Shown here: in pieces, positions 54,401 to 60,133 of the stretch
Numbering within the stretch: the first letter of the stretch is position 1
Layout of the letters: each line of letters begins with the position of its first letter
Source: Candidatus Eiseniibacteriota bacterium
GTDB lineage: Bacteria; Eisenbacteria; RBG-16-71-46; CAIMUX01
NCBI GenBank assembly: GCA_016712505.1
Contig: JADJQY010000001.1
Location: 186,001 to 250,000, forward strand
Reading direction: 5' to 3'
DNA: 64,000 bases
Program-made: the position numbers and the translations under genes
The notes under the pieces: generated by a model
Told to the model about the DNA's origin: nothing
The model's database searches: none
Seen by the model: the letters and a program-made list of their open reading frames with translations, nothing else

Positions 54401-56761
54401 GTGCGATACACCGAGCTCCAGATCGAGAAGAGCGTTTCCCCAAACCGCGCCCGGATCGGGGACACCGTCCGTTTCTCGGTGTTGGTACGCAACGAGGGCC
54501 AGGCTTCGGCCCACGAACTCCGACTGGTCGATGATCTCGCCCCGGGCATGCTCTATGTACATGGGACCTCGCGACTGCTGCTCGGTGAGCAGTTGGTCTC
54601 GAGCGAAGATCCGGCCGGAGAGAACCCGATCGTGCTCGACGCGGCCCAGCTCCCGCCAGGCGGACAGCTGACCTGGAGCTACGATGTGCGCATCGGTTCG
54701 AACGCCGTCGAGGGTGCGTTGGAGAACCAAGTGCGGCTCAGCGCCGAAGGTGAGTTTGGTGACTCCGTCACCGTCGGACCTGCGGTGGCCGCAGTCGACG
54801 TCGTACTCCCCCACCTGGTCATCACGAAAACCACGCCGGAACGCGCGGTGGAGCATGGCGATCTGATCTGGTACTCGGTCACGCTGCAGAATCCTTCGCA
54901 CACGCCGGTCGATTCGGTTGTGGTGCGCGATGCGCCACCCTTCGGGTTCGAGTTCCTCCCGGGGAGTGCGCGGCTGAACGGGGCCCCGGTCACGCCATTC
55001 CTCTCGGGCTCGGTCCTGCTCTGGAACGTCGGCCTGGTCGAGGGAAGCCGGAGTCACGAGATCACTTATGCCCTAATGGTCGGTTTGAACGCACCGGTCG
55101 GGGTTTCCACCAACTCAGCCTGGGCCCATGGCCTCGATCCGATCGGCGGCACCGTCGCGGTCGGTCCGGCCGAAGCTCGAGTGAACCTCTTGCTCGATCG
55201 CAACGCCGCCACCATCCGAGGCCGCGTCTCCCTGCGCTGCGATCCGGCGATTGGAGGGGACCACGATACTCTGCCCGGTGTAGCAGGGATCGAGATCACG
55301 CTCGAGGATGGCCGTCGAACGCAAACCGATGCCGCAGGTGACTATTGGTTCCACCCCGTAGCCAGTGGAGATCATCTCGTTCGCGTCGATCGCACCGCGC
55401 TGCGCGACGGCGTGAGCGTGGTTGGACGCGGGCACCGCTTCCTCTACGCGCTGCCTGGGGGACAAGCCCGGGCCGACTTCCTTGCCTGCATCGAGTCCAG
55501 ACCCGGCCGAATCGAGTTTTCGAAGGGAGTGGAGCCAGAGGCCCTGCGGCGCATCCAGGATTCGGCCGAGCCCGAGCGGTTCACGCTCCAGGGAATCAAC
55601 TTCGACACCGGGCAGGCGTCGCTGCGCGCGAACGCGCACGGCGTGATCGACTCGGTAGCGGCGCGGGTCCGGGAGCTGCCTGCAGCGAGAATCGTGGTCG
55701 AGGGACACACGGACATCCGTCCGATCCGCACGGCCGATTTCGCCGACAACTATGAGTTGTCCATCGCACGGGCAGAAGCCGCGAAGCAGGCACTTGTGAC
55801 GCGGTACGGGATCGATCCCGCGCGAATCCGTGCCGTAGGCTACGGGCCGGATCGCCCGCTACGTCCGGGCCGCACGGCTCTGGATCTGCAGGCGAATCGT
55901 CGGGTCGAAGTGCTCGTCTACGCCGACGACCCAGAGAGTGCGCCGGTACGCTACGAGCCTTTCGAGGTTGACGTTCAACTCACCCTGCTCTACTCCGGTG
56001 AGGTACCGCTCTCCGGGCTCTCGGTGGTCGACGACATCCCTGCGGGGCTTGAGTATGTTCCAAGCTCTTCGCGAGTCGATGACCTCCCGCGAGAGCCTTT
56101 CATCGAGCCGGGCGCGCGTCACCAACGCCTTTCCTGGTCGTTCGGCGCGGCCAGCACCGGTTTCCAGAGGATCATCCGCTATCGAGCAAAGGTGGTCTCG
56201 GCGCAGGCAGATGTCACCCTTGTTTCCCCGGCGAGGCTGCTGTGGCAAGGAATCGACGGGACACGGCACGAGAGTGATCCGGTGAGTGCGCAGGTAGCCC
56301 TGGCGAGCACGGAGCGAATCCAGGAGCGGAGGTACACACTGGAGAGCGTGTTCTTCGAATCCGGCCGGGCCGACGTCCTACCTCTGGCGGATTCTGCGAT
56401 CGAGATGATTCGAACGCGCGTGGCGGAGATGAGAGATGTGGAGATCCTCATCGAGGGGCACACCGACTCACGACCGATCCACAACTCGGAGTATCCGGAC
56501 AACGTCGCGCTCTCCCTCGCCCGCGCGGAGCGGTTGCGGGATGCACTCGTTGCGGCCGCGGGCGTAGATGCATCGCAGTTCACCCTGCGCGGTCATGGTG
56601 CGGCGCGCCCGGTAGCCTCGAACACCACCGCCACCGGCCGGGCGCAGAACCGCCGGGTCGAGATCACCCTGGTGGGTCGAAGCTTGTCCTCTCACCAACC
56701 TGCCGACACCTCATCGGACGGCAGCACCCCTGCTCAGATCGAGATCACTATCGTACGATAG
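39479..56761 (+). CDS. Giant secreted DUF11-repeat protein with two OmpA domains
   Basis: 5760 residues. GTG 39479 has AGGAGA seven bases upstream; a signal peptide lies at about 20-42. A Cys-bearing unit (43-160) is followed by more than 30 beta-sandwich modules of DUF11 type, each built on PGxxVTYxLxVxNxGD ... VVVxDxxP and mostly 115-145 residues long. Modules to about residue 2110 are irregular and Cys-bearing; 2112 to about 4480 are regular. A carboxypeptidase-regulatory or SdrB-like unit lies near 5241-5315 (IRGRVSL ... GVAGIEITLEDG), then OmpA-like domain 1 (about 5367-5485, FDTGQASLRANAHGVI, VVEGHTDIRP), a last DUF11-like unit and OmpA-like domain 2 (about 5619-5735, FESGRADVLPLA, LIEGHTDSRP). 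The OmpA domains should bind peptidoglycan, so the repeats would reach out through or from the envelope; adhesion or S-layer-like roles are guesses. Confidence 0.9.
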   Translation: MTLSPSMKAYTGRWSAPPALRSVLLWLSLAAWGAVAPRVEASPTVGSAPECVDEGSSGSFTLTVTHPPAEVDSVCTVMLTVDAAFSAIAAPPAPAGWTAEVTGNVITWSADSLAFCLPPDSQTDFAWSALAPTVGGTYPCAWSIGGGLDSGSFDICIYSPSFTTSTKSAIDVNGGDLRPGDTIAYQIDVINTGDMEASGVIVTDTLATSTASVNSISNSGVYAAGPPKRITWNLGAIASGATQSLSWNAVIATPLDNGTSVTNRAAVRSDQTPSVLTNQTSFSIASAPVLGASSKAVTDIDGHNVSPGDSLRYVLSIRNTGDMNATSVVVRDTLDTDIASVTGITGSGSLAAGPPKVITWNVGTLNAGATATRQFDGELSFPLDHGTTVLNRAAVTSGQTSSVLTNQLTSTVVAAPLFTASTKSASDLSGAPLRPGDTVAYSLTIRNTGDMNATGVTVLDTLATQFTGASAISGGGTYDAGPPATIAWSLGNIAAGAQQVLTYNATLDTPIDHGTAITNRAGVASDQTGSVLTSTSSLSITSAPSFSTDSKGWEDINGGLLQAGDIIEYTLTIPNTGDMNATGVVVTDVFPAHLTYAAGTTTLNGAAVPDVSGASPLVAGMATNSPGGAAGVIVSGESAEITVRLTVDDDVVDGQTFTNSFTETSAQGVSGGASVTSTGVDIGVPSLTSSPDADVNTCDLISYELRLIPDEAVAWDVYLETELPDGFSYQTGSALVRNSGTGATSSADPVISGGTIRWNHDGANPNPGNAALWDVAPSDTLVITFDLRAETCVVGDQLVTTTEYHKPGAGANYAPSSAQVATTYNLLEGALTVEKSPIAPAAAVGDTIQYTLTIESVGFGSVSQVVLTDSLLAGIRLVPGLTSPSPSSIEMHADSTTLLTWDASTPGLDRLQPGDDFVINLAVRLIDCRNYDDIFTARWGCADQLCETRSTVASVNLLLAEPELELSLSPSPITVTACDTAGTLVTLTVANAGGEMRNTVLDLVGFPGTLELDSVTGADWSAGDPFTFDVGTVAAQDTVALQFRVRHVDNCSPGSGAIVFLPSYTNVCGDPYNYTSLVSSVATTGLPSLSVTQDSVVEIDQGAIQPWGFTLCSTLIPPQNPVTVTATHSGAFTFQGDESPPASSGGGLGDALTTWVFAPGDFDVNGCIEVDWTLAASGSCGTTGTVAVSASTTTDCGSSSCNASANASALAAIDCDTETTNCVPLMTHVVNDSLSTTESVCDPMTHEVEVHFDDAADLSFSELTFKAEAEGGKSLVGHRLENGEYVYNVARFTYTDSSGVSCSLDLEPIRDGNNELSWDLSPLDELSLKPGCDFAAPPLLAGGRLHIAYDLQSEVDLAYHFEFARLVVSGSASCDGTYNEPVQVTIGHSTMGASLTLPTMIDKCVPTLLNLTVSKSGQWPTYDNVLYLATDQFELIDDPDDPDFALPHFVGLPNLGLPTRVDDIGNGSPGVMWKLGDLDANFASGTITLPTRLRCDGEDAVARVVYDDLCGDDDTDNINENSYAAVATTSPVLVRSANVSLQFTPETYFAEGDSALWTLFVINGGTGAAPNVTLTSTTPGTGLAFAGYRLYDGAGVERPEALTVDYGPGSRSATFVVDEIPAGETWQVRVSAAVTGCDDLLHAVSGFWGCEGDSCQSGGSLIKQAAVELPPVLVISDLSAGGTATSCEERAVTLTIKNASAARAQGSVVRVRLPEGLSYIDDTSTISISHPGGATAPVVLTPGGSGADPELVTDELVWTLSEHLSTSYLSPQDIVTLTFSLLVDAGFEEGIVFSSGTYSDGCNRTLDMTSDRSTFASERIDVDAFAFSLDVDSLQACSQYGLDDTRLTYAIENPLGNGDAFGPVELSLRLPAGVAYVQGTTAIAFPTVTGSATHRTEPSIAGTGIDSNPYVLHWTLGSNTLIEAGESIIVVFDARHQGSFGCALPEQTTELGLTGQRCAAGNAGGGTFTTQSEAIPFHFQEQDLGFRLELFDRTANGATAPGDTVEVLAILENAGSGSARSPSLEVVLDADGLSYLSSTPPRDGSTGATSTWDSTLGSIAAGEIDTVLVLAVVQQGVDLGEVLQVDGSLTEGCCDQLVSDRALLVTSGQAHLDLEKSATQAVVVPGGTVTYQLLIHNDGSQAFRNVVIDETAPLPGLTYFESEYDADHVTFSGTANAPQWTIAASDSAQAPFSGGATEIIRVSYTVAEDYSTIGTPPGSGRVDNTASIASLENLSGASLSDAELLDSDTESLPVQVSEAAVDLSKIAVQGVAEPGELVTYLLRVTNHGGQSLQDLVVTDLPAVGLTFVSSQYPDEVTETDTSPPTYALTSLPELLTREIAVTFRVDSDTTVTGSSLTNLATVTARDEADVAIPPDSASVTLPVIPAASALDLAKVATRGDIVPGESITYQLVVTNPGATDLTDVVVVDTPPSGLTLTAVEHDDDVLQTSGAPPTFSIASLPAGAAEVISLSFAASADTSLLSDPVVNSASASGTDPSGAAIAADPATSSLPLSPRVTGLRIQKISTESEVVPGSTLSYILVVSNPGDEVLTNVDVVDEPPPGFSYLDASYDPERVSELLDAPPTFRVGTLEPGGLELITIRFRASADPDSLSDPVVNLALAEAIGASGQSVAADTSWASLPISDLRAALDLEKTAAQAVVVPGGTVTYELLLQNTGTRTLRDIVVAESATLSGLTFLESSFDSNLVSWTGSSSAPEWTISDPSDGHPEFAPAGSTVIRVSYTAADDYTLVGTPAGSGRVDNVVTVTAAESREGTPLSDPSVLVSDTESLPVQVPVAALDLQKVAIHGVAVPGEYVTYLVRVTNRGNQDLHDITVVDIPPAGLVLQSSQFDGAVTEDDTDPPTYSIADLPILGSEEIALSFLVGDDLTILGDSLINVASASGLDAGGTAIAADTASVTIAVSTPLSDLDLSKIATTSVVTPGSTVSYLLIAENRGDTDLSNVTLTDTPPPGFTYLHADHDADVTQTDTDPPTFVIPSLPAGNQELVTLVFAVDPDTTALNDPSVNQATLTGLDPSGDPVTADPASSSLPIATRSSALRVNKTATESFVQPGEPITYLLTVTNPGEEPLTDIEVTDLVPEGLVFAYAQYDAGRVSELASDPPTYRIASLGSHDWEQIGLTFEVTDDPDSLSDPVVNRAVGSGVGASGQSVVSDTTSCSVPRTGSPHGVDIEKSCLTTELVAGELADYLLQITNRGESVLHSVTVSDILPSDLSYVASEPTPIEAPAGTLTWELADLAPGESHQITLRALVDFDPSSTITNTAGVTALTPGNVSVTDSDQVTSAANPGASSLHLEKSPTAGHLTLGGQVTYLLEVSNDGDQPLSSVSLVDSLPAGTVYAGSDHDPARWNLISVAPIVRWDLIGELLPGQSEEVALYVDGGDDFSDFGLSGGDTTLVNVATVTADDPQGGTLSDLDTGVVQLASPLGAVLLNKVCTLGEIVPGEDVLYVLTAENIGDQDLYPFELREPDLSSQGLFFVGSEFDPDVFSYSYDGTHHLWSALAPVAPGQRSQVRVTFRAATDLDLLADPVVNVASILAYDQDGTVATDSDAEGVPLVDLTSAIRLEKSAARGAVTPGEMVDYILTVSNIGDLPLVDVVISESDLGDQGLRTVGSNFDPDFWAQPDSLTWVALDSLDAGDTREIRVSYRASREESDLPLSVENSARVTSFDVYGRARDDLATETLPLILGEPSLHLDKSAAQSAVVPGQTVTYLLQLTNNGDRPLRAVVVSDSFPEGTSFASASYDQEVMDLSSDEQFVQFELREPLPSGSTETIRLSLLATGDAALLSDPTVNHASARGWTVDGQVVSDDDNESLPLQLPWAALDALKIPLQNMVEPGAALAYKLVIRNGGDTPLHDVSVLEQPPAGIYYERSDHSPLVSWSGTAVAPAWKIESLPVGASEAIAVWFRADRDPGLIQSPARNEVLVSAFDAAGTKVSDEAICELPVRVPRPAIRLEKLALDAVAITGDRFSYSIRLANAGGDTLYHAVIRDPLPSGISYESSVYDATRARFSADPVPTWSLAGPVPPGDSFALRLNVIVPSDTTLFANPIVNQAEAEAQDVSGAVVRAEASEQVPVEQDRPLLNLQKSTDAAVVVAGRPIVYSLTVTNVGNRDLSDVLITDKPPAGLRYDSANFDPRQVEWIGTTESPRWSIRRLGQRQIETITVRFVADADAGSIPDPVVNLAEASGTDPSGALISDTDDESTPVQSGAAALQVTKVATTGAIEPGRDVTYLITIVNQGAEALREVVIRDHAPAPLRYRASHYDGAHVTETAPGEWRVENLPIGGFEQIRASFFAPADSTYADLVRNVVRVSARNSRGEAVSDSADEQLPVDHGLARVHLDKRAVDSYITVGEEVSYDLLVSNTGGVELRDVIVTDDPAEGLRAVRSRFDNRTVVQENPLRFRIPRLAAHESEEIRLTFATETNLGGLADGDTVGNRARAVGRTVHGAEVFDQDLELLPIRRMASAIQVLKWTDFTGDATYPGTEVAFHLEVTNIGRQRMHQIRITDLLPRGLRFKYADLPPSDAREDSTAATGGTVHWTIDLLEPGESWEVLVVTEVAGSLTGISVLENRAVASAVDENAEIRRDEDVAQLRVRLPRLQLTKSADRGSAAPGEAITYRVTCANPGDLPAENVLITDRLPEDLIYQAGSALPEAEYLSEARSIVANLGRLLPGQAASFEYVVQVADNLLPPTLIGNSATAYADDLAPVESDTVWVRIETTDMALYKSVDRVSAVAGDTLTYALRYVVGERTPQESVSVIDALPPLTEFVSSSPIAGFDGGRKELIWALGDLGPGSAGILTYRVVVVPEVSPGDVIANVAEIRSANQTPVPSNEVRTVVEAQRPLRITKRVSHNAAAIGDDLEFAITVENQWDRPAPDVRIEDRLPDQVIFAGEASDGGTHQDGVVHWALGTFLPGETKVVRFLARVRDGVPSGTIIRNTAWTAGSEVATTYSNTVLTAVRYTELQIEKSVSPNRARIGDTVRFSVLVRNEGQASAHELRLVDDLAPGMLYVHGTSRLLLGEQLVSSEDPAGENPIVLDAAQLPPGGQLTWSYDVRIGSNAVEGALENQVRLSAEGEFGDSVTVGPAVAAVDVVLPHLVITKTTPERAVEHGDLIWYSVTLQNPSHTPVDSVVVRDAPPFGFEFLPGSARLNGAPVTPFLSGSVLLWNVGLVEGSRSHEITYALMVGLNAPVGVSTNSAWAHGLDPIGGTVAVGPAEARVNLLLDRNAATIRGRVSLRCDPAIGGDHDTLPGVAGIEITLEDGRRTQTDAAGDYWFHPVASGDHLVRVDRTALRDGVSVVGRGHRFLYALPGGQARADFLACIESRPGRIEFSKGVEPEALRRIQDSAEPERFTLQGINFDTGQASLRANAHGVIDSVAARVRELPAARIVVEGHTDIRPIRTADFADNYELSIARAEAAKQALVTRYGIDPARIRAVGYGPDRPLRPGRTALDLQANRRVEVLVYADDPESAPVRYEPFEVDVQLTLLYSGEVPLSGLSVVDDIPAGLEYVPSSSRVDDLPREPFIEPGARHQRLSWSFGAASTGFQRIIRYRAKVVSAQADVTLVSPARLLWQGIDGTRHESDPVSAQVALASTERIQERRYTLESVFFESGRADVLPLADSAIEMIRTRVAEMRDVEILIEGHTDSRPIHNSEYPDNVALSLARAERLRDALVAAAGVDASQFTLRGHGAARPVASNTTATGRAQNRRVEITLVGRSLSSHQPADTSSDGSTPAQIEITIVR
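45812..47422 (+). repeat. Four-module block, first copy (1611 bp)
   Basis: Residues 2112-2648 of the giant protein. The block starts at LDLEKSATQAVVVPGGTV and holds four modules with distinctive signatures in order: GSGRVDN and DTESLPVQV; YLLRVTN; VVVVDTPP; and GASGQSV before SLP. It is followed directly by the second copy. Confidence 0.85.
47423..49033 (+). repeat. Four-module block, second copy (1611 bp)
   Basis: Residues 2649-3185, starting LDLEKTAAQAVVVPGGTV, with the same four module signatures in the same order and exactly the same length as the first copy. The first module aligns without a gap over about 147 residues. Confidence 0.85.
56748..56761. other. Palindrome shared by two convergent stop codons
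   Basis: CTATCGTACGATAG is self-complementary. Read on either strand it gives ATC-GTA-CGA-TAG, so the giant protein and the TPR-AAA protein both end Ile-Val-Arg and the genes overlap by these 14 bases. Confidence 0.95.
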
Positions 56762-59165
56762 AGGATTCGCCTGACTCAGTGCGGGCAGTCCACCGAGCGT
56801 CGGGTGCGTCCCCCATGCTCGCAGTCGACTCGGCCAGCACGAACCGCTCCACCGCCTGACGCAGTTCACGCAGATTGCCCGCCCACGGATGCTCGAGGAA
56901 GAAACTCACCATCGAGTCCGGCAGTGCCCGCTTCGGCAACCCGAATCGCTGTCGTGTCTGCGCCGCGAAGTGCTCCATGAGCAGCGGAAGATCCTTGCGC
57001 CGCGCGTGGAGGGACGGCAGCGTGATCATCACCCGTCCGATGCGTCGGCGGGCCTCATCGACACGCGAACCTCCCGGTCCGGCCGGCAGGTTGCTCATCG
57101 TCGAGTGCGTACCAACTGCAGCGCAGCGATCGCCGCTCAGGTACCGGGATGCGCCGATCACCCGGACCTCCGCAGTGTGCTCGTCGAGCCACGAGAGCAG
57201 GCGTCGCTGAACTCCGGGAGGGAGTTCGGCGATTTCGTCGAAGAAGAGCGTGCCGCCTCTCGCGGCCGCGAGAAGCCCCGTCCCAGGTGCATCCCCGAAC
57301 AGTTCCGTTCCGATCACCATGTCGTTCAGATCGGCGCAGTGGAACGTGATGAAGTTGCCCTCGCGCTTGGACCAAAGATGGATCAGTCGCGCGAAGGTCG
57401 ACTTTCCAGTGCCCTGCTCCCCGAGGAGCAGCACCGGCGCCGGGAGCGTCGCCGCGGCGCGAGCCAGCATCAGCGCATTGAGATACTCGGGATCCTCCCC
57501 GACCAGGCCGAGCCGCTCTGCCTGCTGCAGGTCTTCCGAAGTGAGCGACTGGGCCGGCGACATCTGCCGGGCGAGCACCGTCTTTGGCCCCCGCTTGAGC
57601 TCGGCACGAGCGCCCAGGAGCGTGCGGGCCTCACGAAACAGCGGCGCGTCCGGATAGTTCGAGAAGGGTCGGAGGGCATGAGCCACCTTGGACTGCACCT
57701 CGCCGGCACCCGTGCGCCCCAGGCCTCGATCCAGCCGGATCCGGAGCAACTCGAGGCGGGTCCGCTCGAAGGTCTCGCCCAGGCGGTCCAAGGACTCGAT
57801 GGCCGAACGGACCCGCTCCACCGCCTGCGCCGAGTTGCCTACTGCTTCGTCGCAGAGGGCCAGCACGCGCTCGGAGGTGGCCGCTTCATAGATGTCGCCG
57901 AACTCCTGCGCCCCTTCCAGCGATTCCATGGCGAGAGCCCGAGCCTCGTCATAAGAGCGCTCGAGCAGGGCGACCTCCGCCTGGCGGCGGCGAATCTCGA
58001 ACACCAGGTCCCCGGTCGGGGAAATCTGGCGAGCGAGTTGCAACCCTCCGCTGAGGAGCGTGCGGGCACGACGCACGCGTCCCTGGAGCAGGTAGAGCTC
58101 ACCGAGGTACTCGAGGGCAAGCGCATGGACACGCGGCGCATGCATCCTCTTTCCCTGGCGGATCGCACGCAGAAGCTGAGCACGAGCCGAGCTCAGATCA
58201 CCAGTGCGGACCGAGATCCAACCCAGCGCGAGCAGCACGGTGGTCGAGCGCTTCACATCCCCCATTTGCCCGGAACGGGTCAGCGCCTGGTTGAGCAGCA
58301 TCGCACCGCCCGACAGGTCCCCGCGCTTCGCGCGCAGGACTCCGAGGTTGATCAGGCAGGCCAGAGCCTTGTCCGATTGACCCATCTCTTCGTAGCGGAA
58401 GCGAGCCTCCTGATACAGCGCGTCCGCTTCATCCCAGCGGCAATCCTGTAGCTGGGTATTGGCGATTCCAAGCACCGTGTCGGCGACACCCTCGCGGGAG
58501 CGCAGCTGTTTGTAGAGTTCGAGCACCTCTTCGTAGAGCTCGCGTGCATCGCCCGGGCGCCGAAGGGCATAGGTCGACTGCGCCATGACCGTGGCGATAC
58601 GCGCGATGAACACGTTCGGCTGCAACTTCTGAGCTCCGAAGAAGACGCGACCGAGCTGAAGCACCTCGCGGTACCGTCCGGTCCGGTGAAGCACCTTGAG
58701 CTGCAAGAGGAACCGCCACAGGGAGTGCCGCTCGCGTCGACCGAGAACGCGGCGCCTCTGTCCGCGGGCCGGAACCCGCGGCAGCAAGGGCCGCGGACCG
58801 GGCGCGGGGGCGTCGTCTGCCGTCCCGGCGCGCTGGCGCAGGCCGCGCTCGGCGTCTCGGGTGCCATCAACGGATCCGCGGCTTCCGGCAGACTGGTTAC
58901 TGGCCCCCGTGGGCAGGATCGGGGGGCCGAGAAGCTGCTCTGCCTCGGGAACGCGTCCAAGCCCCATCAGGGCTTCGGCGCGAAGAAGGCGCGCTTCTTC
59001 ATCCCAATCGTTCGCCGGCAGCCGATCGAGTACATCGATCGCCGCCGCAAACGCGGACGCGGATACGTAGATCTGAGCGAGTTCGATCGAGGTGCGGCGG
59101 GAGGTGGGTCCACCCGGCGCCGATTCGAACGGTTGTGGTCCCCGTTGAGGTGTCGGCACTGACAT
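56748..59165 (-). CDS. TPR plus sigma-54-activator-like AAA+ protein lacking GAFTGA
   Basis: 805 residues from ATG 59165. Residues about 1-190 are partly disordered; about 190-520 are TPR-like helical repeats (for example YEEVLELYKQLRSREGVADT, RWDEADALYQEARFRYEEMG). The AAA+ core begins at about 579: Walker A GEQGTGKST, then Walker B TLFFDEIAEL and the NLRELRQAVERF sensor region, all like NtrC-type activators. Between them, ELFGDAPGTGLLAAARGG stands where activators have GAFTGA, so the sigma-54-contacting loop is missing. No helix-turn-helix follows. It is therefore unlikely to open sigma-54 promoters and may be a TPR-gated ATPase or scaffold. It starts 13 bases after the small secreted protein gene. 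Confidence 0.85.
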   Translation of the reverse strand: MSVPTPQRGPQPFESAPGGPTSRRTSIELAQIYVSASAFAAAIDVLDRLPANDWDEEARLLRAEALMGLGRVPEAEQLLGPPILPTGASNQSAGSRGSVDGTRDAERGLRQRAGTADDAPAPGPRPLLPRVPARGQRRRVLGRRERHSLWRFLLQLKVLHRTGRYREVLQLGRVFFGAQKLQPNVFIARIATVMAQSTYALRRPGDARELYEEVLELYKQLRSREGVADTVLGIANTQLQDCRWDEADALYQEARFRYEEMGQSDKALACLINLGVLRAKRGDLSGGAMLLNQALTRSGQMGDVKRSTTVLLALGWISVRTGDLSSARAQLLRAIRQGKRMHAPRVHALALEYLGELYLLQGRVRRARTLLSGGLQLARQISPTGDLVFEIRRRQAEVALLERSYDEARALAMESLEGAQEFGDIYEAATSERVLALCDEAVGNSAQAVERVRSAIESLDRLGETFERTRLELLRIRLDRGLGRTGAGEVQSKVAHALRPFSNYPDAPLFREARTLLGARAELKRGPKTVLARQMSPAQSLTSEDLQQAERLGLVGEDPEYLNALMLARAAATLPAPVLLLGEQGTGKSTFARLIHLWSKREGNFITFHCADLNDMVIGTELFGDAPGTGLLAAARGGTLFFDEIAELPPGVQRRLLSWLDEHTAEVRVIGASRYLSGDRCAAVGTHSTMSNLPAGPGGSRVDEARRRIGRVMITLPSLHARRKDLPLLMEHFAAQTRQRFGLPKRALPDSMVSFFLEHPWAGNLRELRQAVERFVLAESTASMGDAPDARWTARTESGESSIVR

Positions 59166-59178
59166 AGCCCTCTCCCGC

Positions 59179-59481
59179 TTAGCGCAGAATCCAGTTCGTG
59201 TAGGCGCGAAGGATCTCGCGCAGCGTCTTCTCCGCCAGATCCTCGATCGACGACCCGCCTTCGCGGCCAGGTGCCGGCGGCTCTCCGCCCTTGTCGTCGT
59301 CAGTCTTGACTTCGGGTTCCTCGAACGGGGTGCCCTCGCCCCCGTCACCCAATCCCGGCTGCGGCTTGGAGACTAACCCCCGAGCGGCCGCCGTATCGTG
59401 ACCCGCGTTCGCCAGCATGAGCAGCAGGACGCTGATCACGGCGAGGGTCCATAGTTTGGTATTCGTGCGACTCCGTTGCAT
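59179..59481 (-). CDS. Small secreted or anchored acidic protein
   Basis: 100 residues from ATG 59481, with GGGAGG six bases upstream. Residues about 8-31 are hydrophobic (LWTLAVISVLLLMLANAGHD), a signal peptide or anchor. The middle is disordered, rich in Gly, Glu, Asp and Pro. The last 25 residues (SIEDLAEKTLREILRAYTNW) should form an amphipathic helix. Not recognised. It ends 13 bases before the TPR-AAA start and is probably co-transcribed, so it may be a partner or an export substrate. Confidence 0.7.
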   Translation of the reverse strand: MQRSRTNTKLWTLAVISVLLLMLANAGHDTAAARGLVSKPQPGLGDGGEGTPFEEPEVKTDDDKGGEPPAPGREGGSSIEDLAEKTLREILRAYTNWILR

Positions 59482-60133
59482 CTCGTGCCTCCCTTTCCAT
59501 TCGTGCGCCCAACGCCTCCTGCCGAGACATTGGTATGGAGAGACTGTTTCGAAAGAGACCACAAAGGCCCGCCAATCGATCGCGCGGCAGGGCGCAGCGC
59601 ATCTGCGCCACGTCGGCCGCCGATCCGATCCCGGCGTTTCGATGTGCACATGAGGGGGGACTCGTCACGGCGCGCCGATCGGAGTGCTGGCGCGATGACG
59701 ACTGGACCCGGCAGCGAACGGTCGGATTTCAGGTAGGAATGCTGCGTGATTCGGATCCGTCGCCGATCGCCTCCGGTCGAAGCGTCGGTTCGCGGCTCTT
59801 ACCCCTGCGCGCCCCACACGGTGCCTGGATCCGGTACCCATCGGGCACGGGTTCCGGTAGGTACCCGTACCATGGATCTGAAACCGGGTCGTCCAGCCTG
59901 GTGTTCGCCCGGCGTCGTCGTTCCGGGTCCAGGGTCGACCGTGCCCCGCGGTCGGGGAATTGCCGTGATAGCAGCGTAGAGAGCCGAATCGCCGGTGTCA
60001 ATTGCGTGGTTGGACAAAGTCCAGACCCGATCTCGGCCCGGCCCATCGGGGGCCCGGGTGCCACGACGCCCTCCGCGCCGGTCGGGCAGGGAGGGCGTCC
60101 TGTTCCGCCGCCGAGACGTTGCGGCTCACTTCC
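59482..60133. other. Gene-free region between the AAA operon and the protease
   Basis: 652 bases with no convincing gene. The region should contain the promoter of the small-protein/TPR-AAA operon. It holds overlapping GGTACC-type palindromic stretches at about 59831-59872 and the hairpin at 60065-60099. Confidence 0.5.
60065..60099 (-). terminator. 10-bp hairpin downstream of the metalloprotease
   Basis: GACGCCCTCC (60065-60074) pairs with GGAGGGCGTC (60090-60099), 35 bases beyond the protease stop. No T run follows on the minus strand, so the terminator role is tentative. Confidence 0.5.

Noticed and set aside
56748..59165. Sigma-54-dependent transcription activator
   Set aside because: GAFTGA and the helix-turn-helix are absent, so the usual function is not supported.
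59827..59880. Operator made of GGTACC palindromes
   Set aside because: The symmetric stretches overlap imperfectly and no clear arm pair could be set, so it is only mentioned in the gap description.
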